A stretch of 64,000 bases of DNA from an uncultured Candidatus Thioglobus sp. (GCA_905182815.1 CAJJCX010000004.1:496001-560000); one strand, 5' to 3'; positions 38,501 through 47,320 are shown, numbered from the stretch's first letter. Numbers and translations: made by a program. Notes: generated by a model not told the origin, from the letters alone.

Positions 38501-38631
38501 GCTATGGACTAATGTTTGGAACACTTCTAACTTTAGTTCTTCTACCTTGCATGTATCTGATGAACTACGATTTTATTAATATGCTTGGTAGAGTTAAAAC
38601 AAAGTTTTCTAGAAAGAAAGTAGCCGTCTAA
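35566..38631 (+). CDS. RND-family efflux transporter permease
   Basis: 1021 residues with the RND layout: TM1 at about 13-32, a large periplasmic loop, TM2-6 near 340-470, a second loop, then TM8-12 near 840-1010. The proton-relay Asp residues lie in VLGIVVDDSIVIAESIHHY (TM4). SVTTAYPGASPEDVEKAVT is the usual start of the porter domain. It resembles the AcrB/MexB superfamily, nearer to the HAE2-like environmental types. No periplasmic adaptor or TolC gene is next to it, so the substrate and complex are unknown. The consensus -10 TATAAT at 35529-35534 may serve it. It abuts ruvA head-on. Confidence 0.88.
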   Translation: MDSFLNFLVRQKKFALVFSLAFIAIGTLAVVGMQRDQFPAVDFEILSVTTAYPGASPEDVEKAVTNVIEKELSSVGGIKEISSTSREGLSSIIVTLEADLKDVQTVKNDVRNAVNQVKSFPEEVTDLPQVVDFNVSEFPIITINIDGSLIDYDQSRQITDDLETALLKVKGVSAIDKSGYLDSEIQIKVNPDKLDKYNMSINEVISAISSRNARFTVGDNNQQDLEKNIVILSEFESVDDIKNVVIKSSFDGPVIRLIDIAEVFRGEEEEKSITRVNGTKGFILEIKKTSQADIIRTAKRVKERVSELQEYYPDEINIFFTDDSSLAVANRIDIILKNGYIGLALVLVVLGVFLSIKTAFWVAVSIPVTLLGTVAFMGLTGNTINLISLSGFIIVLGIVVDDSIVIAESIHHYKAKGGDLYKNVVTGLKRVILPVITTIISTMLVMSSFFLMSGTLGKFIYVLPVVVIFALGISFLEITFALPAHLATQKVEKQKTWFIPFENLYNRMMHHALRWRYLIVPLFIALLIYSAIFAVKNIPFNLFPSRGATVIFSNIETPNGSSAAYTENIVIQVENIIANEIGDDLDSFTSKIGSYFTNIANIKITLTPTSDRERTAEDMADKLEALVADIEGADKIDITLIAPGPPRGSDIEVTLVSENDAQRNLAANRFEEILSSIEGVDDIDRNDEIGKPRIETVLDFDEMARLGVDYQSVYRHLRTAFSGSYVTDITIAGNEEDVRVYIGENDYTENFIKNTSVKNRQGKLIPMSQFSTLREIEGEPDYNHFDGDRSIKLSASIDERVTNKTKTLKTSLEELNLAIDFPQVSIITGGGAQEQIDSLRDFLYAFVVAIVGIFLILAILFNSYSQPLLVLASFPFALIGVVWAFHFHGYSLSFFALTGALGLMGVIVNDSLVMVSHLNYIKHKSAKLEDKIVWIAKGSRDRLRAVVLTTLTTMAGVLPLAYGIGGKDEFLQPMVLALGYGLMFGTLLTLVLLPCMYLMNYDFINMLGRVKTKFSRKKVAV

Positions 38632-39228
38632 TTACTTGTTTTGAAGTGCTAAGCGAATAAGCTGCTCAGTAGAAAGGTTTTGGTCAGAAATTTTTGAAAC
38701 CATTTTATTGGCTTCCTTCGTTTTAAAACCTAGAGATTGAAGCGCCTCAATGGCTTGAATACTATTCGGATTTCCACTCTGTTTAAATTCATGGGCGCTG
38801 CCACCAGGACTTCCAACTAGTTCAAGCTTACTCAGCCTATCTTGAAGTTCTACAATTAGTTTAAGGGCAGTTTTCTTTCCAATCCCTGGAGTTTTTGCTA
38901 AAAGCTCTGCGTCCTCATTTGAAATACATTCAATGAGAGCATTTACAGAAAGGTGTGACAAAATTGCAAGAGCAACTTTAGGGCCAACACCATTAACCCT
39001 TATTAACTCTCTAAAAATACTTTTTTCATCCTTAGTAATAAATCCAAATAACGTGTGCGCATCTTCTTTAATGCTTAAATGAGTGAATAATAATGTATCT
39101 TCTGAGGTTTTATCAAGCTGATAAAACGTGGACATAGGGCACAGTATTTCATAGCCAATACCACCAACTTCTAGAAGTACTTCGGGTGGATTCTTGCTAA
39201 TAATTTTACCTTTTAGATGACCAATCAT
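38632..39228 (-). CDS. ruvA: Holliday junction protein RuvA
   Basis: 198 residues. It binds the four-way junction and loads RuvB. The OB domain opens [28 protein letters not shown]. The two helix-hairpin-helix motifs are [19 protein letters not shown] and [17 protein letters not shown]. The C-terminal RuvB-contacting domain is present. It trails leuCD with a 4-nt overlap, far from ruvB and ruvC. Confidence 0.96.
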   Translation of the reverse strand: MIGHLKGKIISKNPPEVLLEVGGIGYEILCPMSTFYQLDKTSEDTLLFTHLSIKEDAHTLFGFITKDEKSIFRELIRVNGVGPKVALAILSHLSVNALIECISNEDAELLAKTPGIGKKTALKLIVELQDRLSKLELVGSPGGSAHEFKQSGNPNSIQAIEALQSLGFKTKEANKMVSKISDQNLSTEQLIRLALQNK

Positions 39229-39839
39229 AACCAGGGGTGCTTTTTAAAGTGTTCTGTTTCAAATAAACGTATTTGATCTTCATATTGCAATGTTAAACCA
39301 ATATCATCAAGCCCATTGATGAGTCTGCGTTTTCTTTCGGGGTCAACATTAAATTCAAAAGAATGAGTATCTGTCGTTACACTTTGGTCATGAAGATCGA
39401 TGACTATGTTTCCGGTATATTCAAACAGACCATCCACAATTTCGCTACTTAAAACAACTGGAAGAATGCCATTTTTAAAGCAGTTGTTATAGAAAATATC
39501 AGCAAAGCTAGGTGCAATAATTGCTCTAAATCCAAAGTCTTCTAATGCCCATGGAGCATGCTCTCGAGAGGAGCCACAACCAAAGTTTCTTCTGGTCAGT
39601 AGAATTTGAGCTTTTGAATATTTAGGATTATTTAATACAAAGTCAGGATTGATTGGTCGTTTTGAATTATCCATCCCAGGCTCACCATGATCTAAATAAC
39701 GCCATTCATCAAATAAGTTAGGGCCAAATCCACTTTTTTTAATAGACTTTAAGAACTGTTTTGGAATGATTGCGTCAGTATCAATATTTGCCCGATCTAA
39801 AGGCGTAGCAATAGAGCTTAAAGAGGTGAATTTTTTCAT
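39225..39839 (-). CDS. leuD: 3-isopropylmalate dehydratase small subunit
   Basis: 204 residues. It forms the swivelling domain of isopropylmalate isomerase in leucine synthesis. [15 protein letters not shown] near the start and [17 protein letters not shown] are the family motifs. It overlaps leuC by 4 nt and ruvA by 4 nt. leuA and leuB are not in the window. Confidence 0.96.
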   Translation of the reverse strand: MKKFTSLSSIATPLDRANIDTDAIIPKQFLKSIKKSGFGPNLFDEWRYLDHGEPGMDNSKRPINPDFVLNNPKYSKAQILLTRRNFGCGSSREHAPWALEDFGFRAIIAPSFADIFYNNCFKNGILPVVLSSEIVDGLFEYTGNIVIDLHDQSVTTDTHSFEFNVDPERKRRLINGLDDIGLTLQYEDQIRLFETEHFKKHPWL

Positions 39840-41239
39840 GTCTCTACCCCTGAAAAATGTCCTGCAATTGCACTCGCTGCAGCAATTGCTGGGCTTACAA
39901 GATGAGTAAAAGATCCCTGCCCTTGTCTGCCTTCAAAGTTCCTATTTGATGTGCTCGCACACCTCTCTCCAACTTCTAATTTATCTGCATTCATTGCAAG
40001 GCACATTGAGCATCCTGGCTCTCTCCACTCAAAACCTGCATCTTTAAAAATTTTATCAAGTCCTTCATCTTCAGCTTGCTTTTTCACAAGTCCAGAGCCT
40101 GGAACTACAAGAGCAAGCTTTATGTTATGAGCAATTTTTTTACCCTTTGCAACAGAAGCTGCTATTCTTAAATCTTCAATTCTTGAGTTAGTGCAAGAGC
40201 CAATAAATACTTTATCTATTGCTACCGAACTCATTGAGGTATTAGGTTTTAAATGAATGTACTTTAAAGCATTGCGAATACTTTCAGCTTTAACTTCATC
40301 TTTCTCTAATTTTGGATCAGGTGTTGAGCCATTAATATCAACGACCATCTCTGGAGATGTCCCCCAAGTGACTTGAGGCTTAATAAGACTTGCATCAATT
40401 AAGATTGATTCATCAAAGTTCGAATCAGCATCACTATGAAGGGTCTTCCAATATTTTACGGCTGCGTCCCAATTCTCACCTACCGGTGAAAAAGGCCTAC
40501 CTTTAACATAGTTAATAGTTTTATCATCAACTGCTACAATACCAACCTTTGCCCCCGCCTCTATCGACATATTACAAAGCGTCATTCGACCTTCTATGCT
40601 CATATCTCGAATTGTTGAGCCACAAAATTCAATTGCAAATCCAGTTCCACCTGCCGTACCAATTTTTCCAATCACATACAATGCGACATCTTTAGCACTT
40701 ACATCATTTGCTAATTGGCCTTTAACTTCAATCTTCATGTTTTTAGCTTTGTTCTGCCATAAGCAGCCAGTTGCAAGTACATGCTCAACTTCAGAAGTTC
40801 CAATTCCAAAGGCCAGTGCTCCAAGAGCGCCATGAGTTGTTGTATGTGAATCGCCACAAACGATACTCATTCCAGGAAGTGTTGCTCCCTGTTCAGGCCC
40901 AATAACGTGAACAATCCCTTGTCGGATATCATTCATTTGAATTTCATTTATTTCAAATGTTTCACAGTTCTTGTCTAGCGTTTCAACCTGAAGCCTTGAG
41001 ATTGGATCGGTTATGCTACTAACCCCACTTGATCTTTCTGTAGTTGGAACGTTATGATCAGGAACCGCAAGGTTAGATTTGTTGCGCCAAATCTTTCTAC
41101 CAGCTAAAGTAAGTCCTTCAAATGCTTGTGGAGAAGTGACTTCATGAATAAGCTGACGATCTATATAAATAAGCGACGCTCCATCCTGGTCATGGACCAT
41201 ATGAGTGCTCATTAATTTATCGTAGAGTGTTTGAGACAT
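39836..41239 (-). CDS. leuC: 3-isopropylmalate dehydratase large subunit
   Basis: 467 residues, an aconitase-family enzyme. Substrate and cluster regions are [41 protein letters not shown] (first cluster Cys) and [11 protein letters not shown] (the other two). It isomerises 2- to 3-isopropylmalate with LeuD. It heads leuCD-ruvA and faces a divergent amidotransferase gene over 133 bp that contains a 31-bp palindrome. Confidence 0.97.
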   Translation of the reverse strand: MSQTLYDKLMSTHMVHDQDGASLIYIDRQLIHEVTSPQAFEGLTLAGRKIWRNKSNLAVPDHNVPTTERSSGVSSITDPISRLQVETLDKNCETFEINEIQMNDIRQGIVHVIGPEQGATLPGMSIVCGDSHTTTHGALGALAFGIGTSEVEHVLATGCLWQNKAKNMKIEVKGQLANDVSAKDVALYVIGKIGTAGGTGFAIEFCGSTIRDMSIEGRMTLCNMSIEAGAKVGIVAVDDKTINYVKGRPFSPVGENWDAAVKYWKTLHSDADSNFDESILIDASLIKPQVTWGTSPEMVVDINGSTPDPKLEKDEVKAESIRNALKYIHLKPNTSMSSVAIDKVFIGSCTNSRIEDLRIAASVAKGKKIAHNIKLALVVPGSGLVKKQAEDEGLDKIFKDAGFEWREPGCSMCLAMNADKLEVGERCASTSNRNFEGRQGQGSFTHLVSPAIAAASAIAGHFSGVET

Positions 41240-41298
41240 TATTAGTTAGTAATACTTGATAAAATGACTATTTTACATTTCTAAGTTAGCCTCAATTA

Positions 41299-41329
41299 TA
41301 GAAATATATAACAAGTGATTATATTTCTA
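41299..41329. repeat. 31-bp interrupted palindrome, candidate operator
   Basis: TAGAAATATA (41299-41308) is repeated as the perfect inverted TATATTTCTA (41320-41329) with an 11-nt gap. It lies in the 133-bp divergent region between leuC and the amidotransferase gene, where an operator would be expected. No U-run follows on either strand, so it is not a terminator. The controlling protein is unknown. Confidence 0.5.
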
Positions 41330-41372
41330 GGTGACTCTGAGGTGTTAATTTTAAAGTTTAAAGGTTAAATTT

Positions 41373-43145
41373 ATGTGCGGTATTTGTGGCCAATTACGAT
41401 TTGATGGGGAGATTGTTTCTACAAAATCTCTAGATGATATGATGAGTAAACTTGCCAAAAGAGGGCCTGATTCAAAAGGAAAGTGGTTTGAAGGAAAGGT
41501 TGGGTTTGGGCATCAGCGCTTAAGTATTATTGACTTGTCGAATTTAGGGTCTCAACCAATGGTAGATGATCTTCTTAAATTAACATTAGTATTTAACGGA
41601 ACGATATACAACTATAAGGCACTTCGAGCTCTATTAATAGGCAAAGGGTATGATTTTTTCTCAAACTCTGATACAGAAGTAATAATAAAGGCATATCATT
41701 TTTGGGGCGAAGATTGCGTGAAACATCTTGATGGAATGTTTGCTTTTGCTATTTGGGATCAATCTTCTCAGCAACTTTTTGTTGCAAGAGATAGGATGGG
41801 CATTAAACCTCTATACTTTAATATCACTCCTAAAGCATTTACTTTTGCATCAAATTCACAGGCTTTACTTACTCAAGAACTTGATAAAAGTATTAATCCT
41901 GTTGCTTTACATCAACAGTTATCTCTTCATGGTGTTGTGCCAGCTCCAAATACAATTATTAATGGAATTCAGAAATTAAAGCCGGGTACTTTTTTTACGT
42001 TAAGTCCTAATGGTAAATTACGCGAAAAAACATATTGGCATCCAAGCGCAAAAAGGCTTGAGGAAAATATTTCAGATCAGGACTATATTGAAAGAACGCA
42101 TGAGCTATTAACTGCAGCAGTTATGAAGAGGATGTCTGCATCTGACGTGCCAATAGGAGTTTTACTTTCGGGAGGATTAGACTCATCGCTTATTGTTGCT
42201 CTTTTAAAGGAAGCGGGCCATGAAGATATTCGCACTTTTTCAATAGGATTTGAAGACATCGATGATGAAGTTGGAAGTGAGTTTGAGTATTCAGATCAAA
42301 TTGTCTCAAAATTTGAAACTCAGCATAAAAAATATCAAGTGAGTAATAAAGAAGTACTTCCACGATTATCAGAAGCAGTTATGAATATGTCTGAGCCAAT
42401 GGTTGGCCAAGATGCCGTAGCTTTTTATTTGCTCTCTGAGCAAGTTTCAAAGCATACTAAAGTTGTCTTATCTGGACAAGGGGCTGATGAAGCGTTCGCT
42501 GGGTATTTTTGGTATCCAAGAATGGCGAATGAACAAGGTAATGAAGTAGAACGTTTCTCAAAGCATTATGTTGATAGGCCGCATGATGAGTTTTTACAAA
42601 CAGTATCATCGATATATCAAGGTGAGAATCATACTCATAATTGGTTAAACAAGGAGTTTTTAAAGCCAGGCGCTGATTCTTTTATTGATAAAGTATTTCG
42701 CACTGATATGACAAGATTAATTGTTGATGACCCAGTGAAACGAGTCGACAATATGACTATGGCATGGGGCCTTGAGGCTAGAGTGCCATTTATGGATACT
42801 GACCTAGTTGAATGGGCGCTAAGCATACCACCTTCATTAAAAATGAGGGATGAGGGAAAGTACCCTCTTAAAGAGATTTCAAGAGGACTCCTGCCAGATT
42901 CTGTAATAGATCGAAAAAAAGGTTATTTTCCAATGCCAGCTCTAAAGTATATTCAGGGTGATTTCTTGGAATTTATGTCTGATATACTTTTGTCCAGTGC
43001 TTGTCGTAATAGAGGTATTTTTAATCAACAATATATTGATAAAGTGATTAATTCTCCTAAAGATTATATGACAGCTTTGAATGGATCAAGACTATGGCAC
43101 TTAGCTTTGCTTGAGTATTGGCTTCAACTTAATGTAGATAACTAG
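41373..43145 (+). CDS. Asparagine synthase-family amidotransferase (NAGGN synthetase-like)
   Basis: 590 residues. The N-terminal class II glutaminase has nucleophile Cys2 (MCGICGQLRFDG) and RGPDSKGKWF. The synthetase domain has the PPi loop GVLLSGGLDSSLIVALL and SGQGADEAFAGY. The C-terminal run KGYFPMPALKYIQGDFLEF and the closing GSRLWHLALLEYWLQ resemble, from memory, N-acetylglutaminylglutamine amide synthetases, which make an osmolyte, more than plain AsnB. Its usual acetyltransferase/ATP-grasp partner and peptidase are absent here. Ordinary asparagine synthesis therefore remains possible. rnhA follows after 3 nt. Confidence 0.82.
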   Translation: MCGICGQLRFDGEIVSTKSLDDMMSKLAKRGPDSKGKWFEGKVGFGHQRLSIIDLSNLGSQPMVDDLLKLTLVFNGTIYNYKALRALLIGKGYDFFSNSDTEVIIKAYHFWGEDCVKHLDGMFAFAIWDQSSQQLFVARDRMGIKPLYFNITPKAFTFASNSQALLTQELDKSINPVALHQQLSLHGVVPAPNTIINGIQKLKPGTFFTLSPNGKLREKTYWHPSAKRLEENISDQDYIERTHELLTAAVMKRMSASDVPIGVLLSGGLDSSLIVALLKEAGHEDIRTFSIGFEDIDDEVGSEFEYSDQIVSKFETQHKKYQVSNKEVLPRLSEAVMNMSEPMVGQDAVAFYLLSEQVSKHTKVVLSGQGADEAFAGYFWYPRMANEQGNEVERFSKHYVDRPHDEFLQTVSSIYQGENHTHNWLNKEFLKPGADSFIDKVFRTDMTRLIVDDPVKRVDNMTMAWGLEARVPFMDTDLVEWALSIPPSLKMRDEGKYPLKEISRGLLPDSVIDRKKGYFPMPALKYIQGDFLEFMSDILLSSACRNRGIFNQQYIDKVINSPKDYMTALNGSRLWHLALLEYWLQLNVDN

Positions 43146-43148
43146 ACC

Positions 43149-43586
43149 ATGGAAAAAATTGTAATTTATACAGATGGTGGTTGCCGAGGAAATCCTGGAA
43201 TTGGTGGATGGGGCGCATGGTTGAGATACAAAGATCATGACAAGAAATTAAAAGGCTCAGAGTTAAATACTACAAACAATAAGATGGAGCTAACAGCATC
43301 AATTAAAGCACTACAAGCTCTTAAATCAAGTGATATTACTGTTGATTTATATACAGATTCCAAGTACGTTATACAAGGCATAAATGATTGGATTGAAGGC
43401 TGGAAGGCAAAAGGATGGAAGACTGCTAATAAGAAGCCAGTTAAAAATGTAGAGCTTTGGAAACAATTAGATGACCTTAATCAAGAGTTTTCAGTTAATT
43501 GGCACTGGGTTAAAGGACATAGTGACGACCCAGGTAATGACATGGCAGATCTTTTGGCAAATCAAGCTATGGATGAAATTAGTTAG
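43149..43586 (+). CDS. rnhA: Ribonuclease HI
   Basis: 145 residues. It cuts RNA in RNA-DNA hybrids. The catalytic residues line up with E. coli: D9 ([11 protein letters not shown]), E47 (NNKMELTA), D70 (YTDSKYV), H124 and D134 ([13 protein letters not shown]). The basic protrusion with its Trp/Lys run ([19 protein letters not shown]) is present. It ends with an 8-nt overlap into the convergent DUF455 gene. dnaQ, its common neighbour, is not here. Confidence 0.97.
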   Translation: MEKIVIYTDGGCRGNPGIGGWGAWLRYKDHDKKLKGSELNTTNNKMELTASIKALQALKSSDITVDLYTDSKYVIQGINDWIEGWKAKGWKTANKKPVKNVELWKQLDDLNQEFSVNWHWVKGHSDDPGNDMADLLANQAMDEIS

Positions 43587-44385
43587 TTTTTAGTAATTCA
43601 GGGTGCTCGAGATAATCTAATTCATTTTGACTAAAATTTGATAAAAGCCTTGCTTCAATATTAAATGGCCCACGCAAGTTAGACCCAATGTGTTTTTTTA
43701 TTAACAAGTCAAAAGTTTTAATTGGGTCAAGATCTCTTTTATGGCATAGGTATTGATACCAATAGTTTCCAATCTTTACATGCCCAATTTCATCTTTAAA
43801 AATAATATCTAAAATTTCAACCATCTTATGAAGGTTTGCATCTTTAAATTTTTTTCTAATCCTTGGGGTAACGTCTAAACCTCTCGCTTCTAGAACTCTT
43901 GGAACCAAAGCCATCCTCGATAAAACATCATAATCTGTGTCAACTGTCATTTGCCACAAGCCATTGTGAGCATCAAAATCACCATAACTATATCCAATAG
44001 ACCCAAGGTAATTTTTGAGAAGTGAGAAGTGCGTTGTCTCCTCGCTGGCCACTTGAATCCAGTCTGCATAATACTTATGGGGCATTTCTTGAAATCTGTA
44101 GATTGCATCTAAGGCTAAATTTATTGAATTAAATTCAATATGACAAATCGCATGGATATTTTTTATCATGCCTAAATCTGAGCGATCTCTTTTTGGGGCT
44201 CCTTTGAAGTCAACTAAGCTTGGCTTTCAAAGGCCTCCCTGGGGAAGGAATTTTAATGACCTTGACTTTTAATTCATTGATATCTAAGTGGAATATGGTA
44301 TTTTCTTTAAATCATTAATTAGTAAAATTTTTCTCTCTACATCGTTGCAAATTAGGGCTTCATAAGCAAGTTTAAAGAGTGACAT
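43579..44385 (-). CDS. DUF455 ferritin-like protein, interrupted by two compensating frameshifts
   Basis: The intact part (44169-43579, 196 residues) is a DUF455 domain: [48 protein letters not shown] and [16 protein letters not shown] supply the His/Glu ligands of a di-iron ferritin-like fold. Family members have about 70 more residues at the N-terminus, and these are found upstream in pieces. ATG 44385 begins [19 protein letters not shown] to a stop at 44284. A second frame continues [19 protein letters not shown] to a stop at 44210. Then [15 protein letters not shown] rejoins the main frame. A 1-nt loss near 44287 and a 1-nt gain near 44215 explain this and give 268 residues. Function unknown. 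It overlaps rluE by 14 nt. Confidence 0.8.
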
Positions 44386-44902
44386 AAGATCCTGAGGGTA
44401 TATCCTTTAAGTCCCACTTATCAATTCTTGTTCTAATTAGCCTGAGCGTTGGAAATCCTACGCTTGCAGTCATTCTGCGTACTTGACGATTTCTTCCTTC
44501 GCTAATTGAAATTTCAATCCAAGAAGTTGGAATATTTTTCCTTACTCTTATTGGAGGTGTTCTTGCCCAAAGCCAGTTAGGTTCTTCAATTATTTTGACG
44601 GCTGCAGGCTTAGTATTTCCATCCTTAAGTTTAATGCCTTTCTCTAGGGCAGAAGCTGCAGTAGAACTTAGCTCTCCTTCTACTTGCACGACATAGGTTT
44701 TGGTTTTATTGTATTTTGGGTTGGATATTAAGTTTTGTAACTTGCCATCATCTGTAAGAATCACCAGTCCCTCTGAGTCTTTATCAAGCCTACCAGCTGG
44801 ATAGACATTCGGTATGTCGACGTAGTCTGATAATGTATTATTATCACCACTGAACTGGCAGATAACTCCAAATGGTTTATTCAAAGCAATAAGTTTAGCC
44901 AT
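44372..44902 (-). CDS. rluE: 23S rRNA pseudouridine synthase RluE
   Basis: 176 residues from the ATG at 44902 ([17 protein letters not shown]); an upstream ATG at 44926 adds eight residues foreign to the family. The catalytic Asp is D40 in AGRLDKDSEGLVIL. WARTPPIRVRKNIPTSWIEISISEGRNRQVRRM and GFPTLRLIRTRI match RluE, which makes pseudouridine 2457 of 23S rRNA. There is no S4 domain, as expected. It overlaps ratA by 8 nt and the DUF455 gene by 14 nt. Confidence 0.9.
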   Translation of the reverse strand: MAKLIALNKPFGVICQFSGDNNTLSDYVDIPNVYPAGRLDKDSEGLVILTDDGKLQNLISNPKYNKTKTYVVQVEGELSSTAASALEKGIKLKDGNTKPAAVKIIEEPNWLWARTPPIRVRKNIPTSWIEISISEGRNRQVRRMTASVGFPTLRLIRTRIDKWDLKDIPSGSYVTL

Positions 44903-45326
44903 AAATATATTTTGCTCTTGCAACAAATGAATCTAATTGAGAATTGGCTATATTTTTAAAAACAGGCGACAAAGCCATATCAATTAGCATTGATTTAAAT
45001 TTAAATTGAAGATCTAAATGAATTTTTGCGGCATTTTCACCAAGTGGCTCAAAGCGCCATTCACCTGAAAGCTCATCAAATGGACCATCAACTAGCTCCA
45101 TCGCAATTGATTGATAGGGTGTCAAAGTGTTTAGTGTCGAAAACGTTTGTTTAATGCCGCCTTTATTAATCTCGACTGACGCAGTGATTTGGTCGTCAGA
45201 TTGATTTAAAATAGAGGAGGAATCACACCAGTTTAAAAATTGAGAGTAGTCATCAATATTGTTAACTAACTCAAACATTTGTTGGGGTGTATATGGAACA
45301 ATTGCGCTTTTTGAAATACGATGCAT
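44895..45326 (-). CDS. ratA: RatA-like START domain protein (Coq10 family)
   Basis: 143 residues. The START/polyketide-cyclase fold opens [34 protein letters not shown], the signature of the RatA/Coq10 family. In eukaryotes Coq10 binds ubiquinone; E. coli RatA was described as a ribosome-association toxin, though a quinone role is also proposed. It is divergent from smpB with the start codons overlapping by 2 nt, an extreme form of the conserved ratA/smpB layout. Confidence 0.88.
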   Translation of the reverse strand: MHRISKSAIVPYTPQQMFELVNNIDDYSQFLNWCDSSSILNQSDDQITASVEINKGGIKQTFSTLNTLTPYQSIAMELVDGPFDELSGEWRFEPLGENAAKIHLDLQFKFKSMLIDMALSPVFKNIANSQLDSFVARAKYIYG

Positions 45327-45801
45327 GGCAAAAAATAAAAAAGATAATTCAAATACTATTGCTTTAAATAAAAAAGCAAGGCATGACTATTTTATCGAAC
45401 AAAGCCTTGAAGCAGGTTTAAGTTTGCTTGGCTGGGAAGTTAAAAGCCTTAGAGATAGCAAAGTTCAAATTACTGAAAGCTATGTGATTTACAAAAATAA
45501 TGAGCTGTTCCTTTTTGGTGCTCATATATCTCCACTAAATTCAGCTTCCAGTCATGTTGAATGTGATCCAACAAGAACTCGAAAATTACTATTAAACAGA
45601 CTTGAAATTAATAGACTTCGAGAAAAAATTACTCAAAAAGGAGCTACAGTTGTTCCATTAAAACTCTATTGGGCAAGAGGTAGGGTCAAGTTAGAAATTG
45701 GCGTAGCTAAAGGAAAAAAAGGCCATGATAAGCGTCAGGATATTAAAGAAAGAGACTGGAAAATGGATAAAGCAAGAGCGCTTAAAGAAGGGAATCGCTA
45801 G
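45325..45801 (+). CDS. smpB: SsrA-binding protein SmpB
   Basis: 158 residues from the ATG at 45325 ([24 protein letters not shown]). An earlier in-frame start at 45259 would add 22 residues and lie inside ratA. The OB fold is recognisable by [21 protein letters not shown] and [29 protein letters not shown], with a C-terminal basic tail. SmpB delivers tmRNA to stalled ribosomes. No ssrA gene is visible in the window. Confidence 0.97.
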   Translation: MAKNKKDNSNTIALNKKARHDYFIEQSLEAGLSLLGWEVKSLRDSKVQITESYVIYKNNELFLFGAHISPLNSASSHVECDPTRTRKLLLNRLEINRLREKITQKGATVVPLKLYWARGRVKLEIGVAKGKKGHDKRQDIKERDWKMDKARALKEGNR

Positions 45802-45875
45802 AATAAAATATTTTTTTTACATTATTTTTCAAATAACTTTATTTTGATAGTACAATAACTTCTAGATACAGCGTT

Positions 45876-45916
45876 GGAGGCAGATGGTTTCTTTTGATTC
45901 TTTCCTCCTGAAATAG
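45876..45916 (+). promoter_or_regulatory. Possible leader peptide and hairpin in the HU gene leader
   Basis: A strong ribosome-site-like GGAGG (45876-45880) lies 3 nt before an ATG at 45884 that opens a 10-codon frame (MVSFDSFLLK, stop at 45914-45916). CCTCC at 45904-45908, inside that frame, can pair with the GGAGG. The region is downstream of a TACAAT -10-like element at 45851. This may tune HU expression, or be chance. Confidence 0.25.
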
Positions 45917-45979
45917 GTTTAAAGTTACCTCTTTCGCTTTGTCTTTTTTTATAACAAACTTTTATTGGAGAGAATTAAA

Positions 45980-46252
45980 ATGAATAAATCAGAATTAATT
46001 GATGCAATTGCTTCAGGTGCTAATTTATCTAAAGCTGATGCTGCAAGAGCCCTAAACGCAACAACTGGTGCTATTACTTCAGCAATGGCAAGTGGTGATG
46101 GAGTTCAGCTTACTGGCTTTGGTAGCTTTGTAGTTAGAGCCCGTGCTGCTCGCAGTGGTCGTAATCCTCAAACAGGTGCTACGATTCAAATTAAAGCTTC
46201 AAATGTAGCTGCATTTAAAGCTGGTAAGGCATTGAAAGACGCATGTAACTAG
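45980..46252 (+). CDS. hupB: DNA-binding protein HU
   Basis: 90 residues from the ATG at 45980 ([21 protein letters not shown]), preceded by a good GGAGAG site. A TTG at 45965 adds five residues and is less likely. The DNA-contacting arm [29 protein letters not shown] is typical of HU. It is a nucleoid protein that bends and compacts DNA. It is monocistronic, with a long leader and a strong terminator (46271-46300). Confidence 0.95.
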   Translation: MNKSELIDAIASGANLSKADAARALNATTGAITSAMASGDGVQLTGFGSFVVRARAARSGRNPQTGATIQIKASNVAAFKAGKALKDACN

Positions 46253-46270
46253 TAATTAAATTAGTTATCT

Positions 46271-46300
46271 AAAAAAGGCGCCCTTGGGCGCCTTTTTTTT
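46271..46300 (+). terminator. Strong terminator after the HU gene
   Basis: GGCGCCC (46277-46283) pairs with GGGCGCC (46286-46292), flanked by six A and eight T. It is a very GC-rich stem with a tight loop and the strongest intrinsic terminator in the window. Confidence 0.93.
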
Positions 46301-46315
46301 ATTTAAAAAAACATT

Positions 46316-47320
46316 ATGCAAAAATTGTATTTTAAAGTTGGATATACACTTACTGGGCTGATTTTATTTGTCGCTCTAGTTTATATGGGTATTGGATACT
46401 TTATATATTCAACACTTGCAAAAGCTGATCCTGGGTGTTCTGTGGATTGTGAAAATACGCCTGGTAGCTATCAAGATAATTCAAAAGAAAGTGATTTTCC
46501 TTTTGAAAAATATATCGTTGATTATTGGGAGTCTCATCAATATTCTGCTGGTGATGAAGATATCCAAATCGACGCATGGTGGATTCCTATAGACAGGAAT
46601 GGGCCAGGTGAAGCTCCTGTTGTTATCCTAGTGCATGGCTTAAGGTCAAGTAAGTATGACTCTGATATATTATTAGTTGCAGCTATATTAAATCAAGCTG
46701 GCTTCAATACACTTTTGTTTGATCAGCGAGATCATGGCATGTCTACTATTGAGGATGGAAAAATTAGCATTGGAACTAAAGAGTACCGTGATGTTATTGC
46801 AAGTGTAGATTGGCTAGTAAATACTCAATCTATTAACCCTAAAAGTATTGGAATCTATGGATTATCGATGGGTGCAGGAACTGCTGCAATTGCTTTTGGA
46901 TTAGATAATAGGATTCAAGCTGCTATTTTAGATTCTGGATTCTCTGATCTTTACACTATAGTTGAAGAGGAGCTTCAAAGAGAAGGGTATCCACCATGGC
47001 TTGCTAAGGGGGCAATTTGGTCAGCATTTATATTTGGTAATGAAACATTACTTGAACCTTCGCCAAAGCTTGCTTTTAAAAATCATGACGACCGTCCAAT
47101 ATTTGCAATACATGGAACTTCTGATACAAGAGTTTTGCCTCATAACACGTCTGATATGGAAAGTCTGGCTACAAAATATGGGGCAAACTTAACAATCTGG
47201 TTGGCTGAAAATGCTATACATTCTGGAGTTAAATTTATGTACTTGGAAGACTTTTCTAATAGAGTAGTAGAATTTTTTGGAAGTAATCTTGAGGGCATAC
47301 TCAAAGATAATAAAGAGTAA
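46316..47320 (+). CDS. Membrane-anchored alpha/beta hydrolase
   Basis: 334 residues. An N-terminal hydrophobic helix (about 10-32) anchors or exports the protein. An acidic, low-complexity linker follows, then an alpha/beta hydrolase fold: oxyanion-side HG in VILVHGLRSSKYDSD (107-108), nucleophile S184 in YGLSMGAG, a possible acid in HGTSDTRVLPH and the His in AENAIHSGVKF. The fold includes FDQRDHGMS, which also appears in serine aminopeptidase-like hydrolases. The substrate is unknown. It starts 16 nt after the HU terminator. Confidence 0.83.
   Translation: MQKLYFKVGYTLTGLILFVALVYMGIGYFIYSTLAKADPGCSVDCENTPGSYQDNSKESDFPFEKYIVDYWESHQYSAGDEDIQIDAWWIPIDRNGPGEAPVVILVHGLRSSKYDSDILLVAAILNQAGFNTLLFDQRDHGMSTIEDGKISIGTKEYRDVIASVDWLVNTQSINPKSIGIYGLSMGAGTAAIAFGLDNRIQAAILDSGFSDLYTIVEEELQREGYPPWLAKGAIWSAFIFGNETLLEPSPKLAFKNHDDRPIFAIHGTSDTRVLPHNTSDMESLATKYGANLTIWLAENAIHSGVKFMYLEDFSNRVVEFFGSNLEGILKDNKE

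Noticed and set aside
45259-45324. Longer smpB N-terminus
   Set aside because: It would be read through the ratA coding region and is absent from SmpB proteins.
45802-45979. tmRNA (ssrA) beside smpB
   Set aside because: No tRNA-like ends or tag-coding frame could be found; the stretch is an AT-rich leader for HU.
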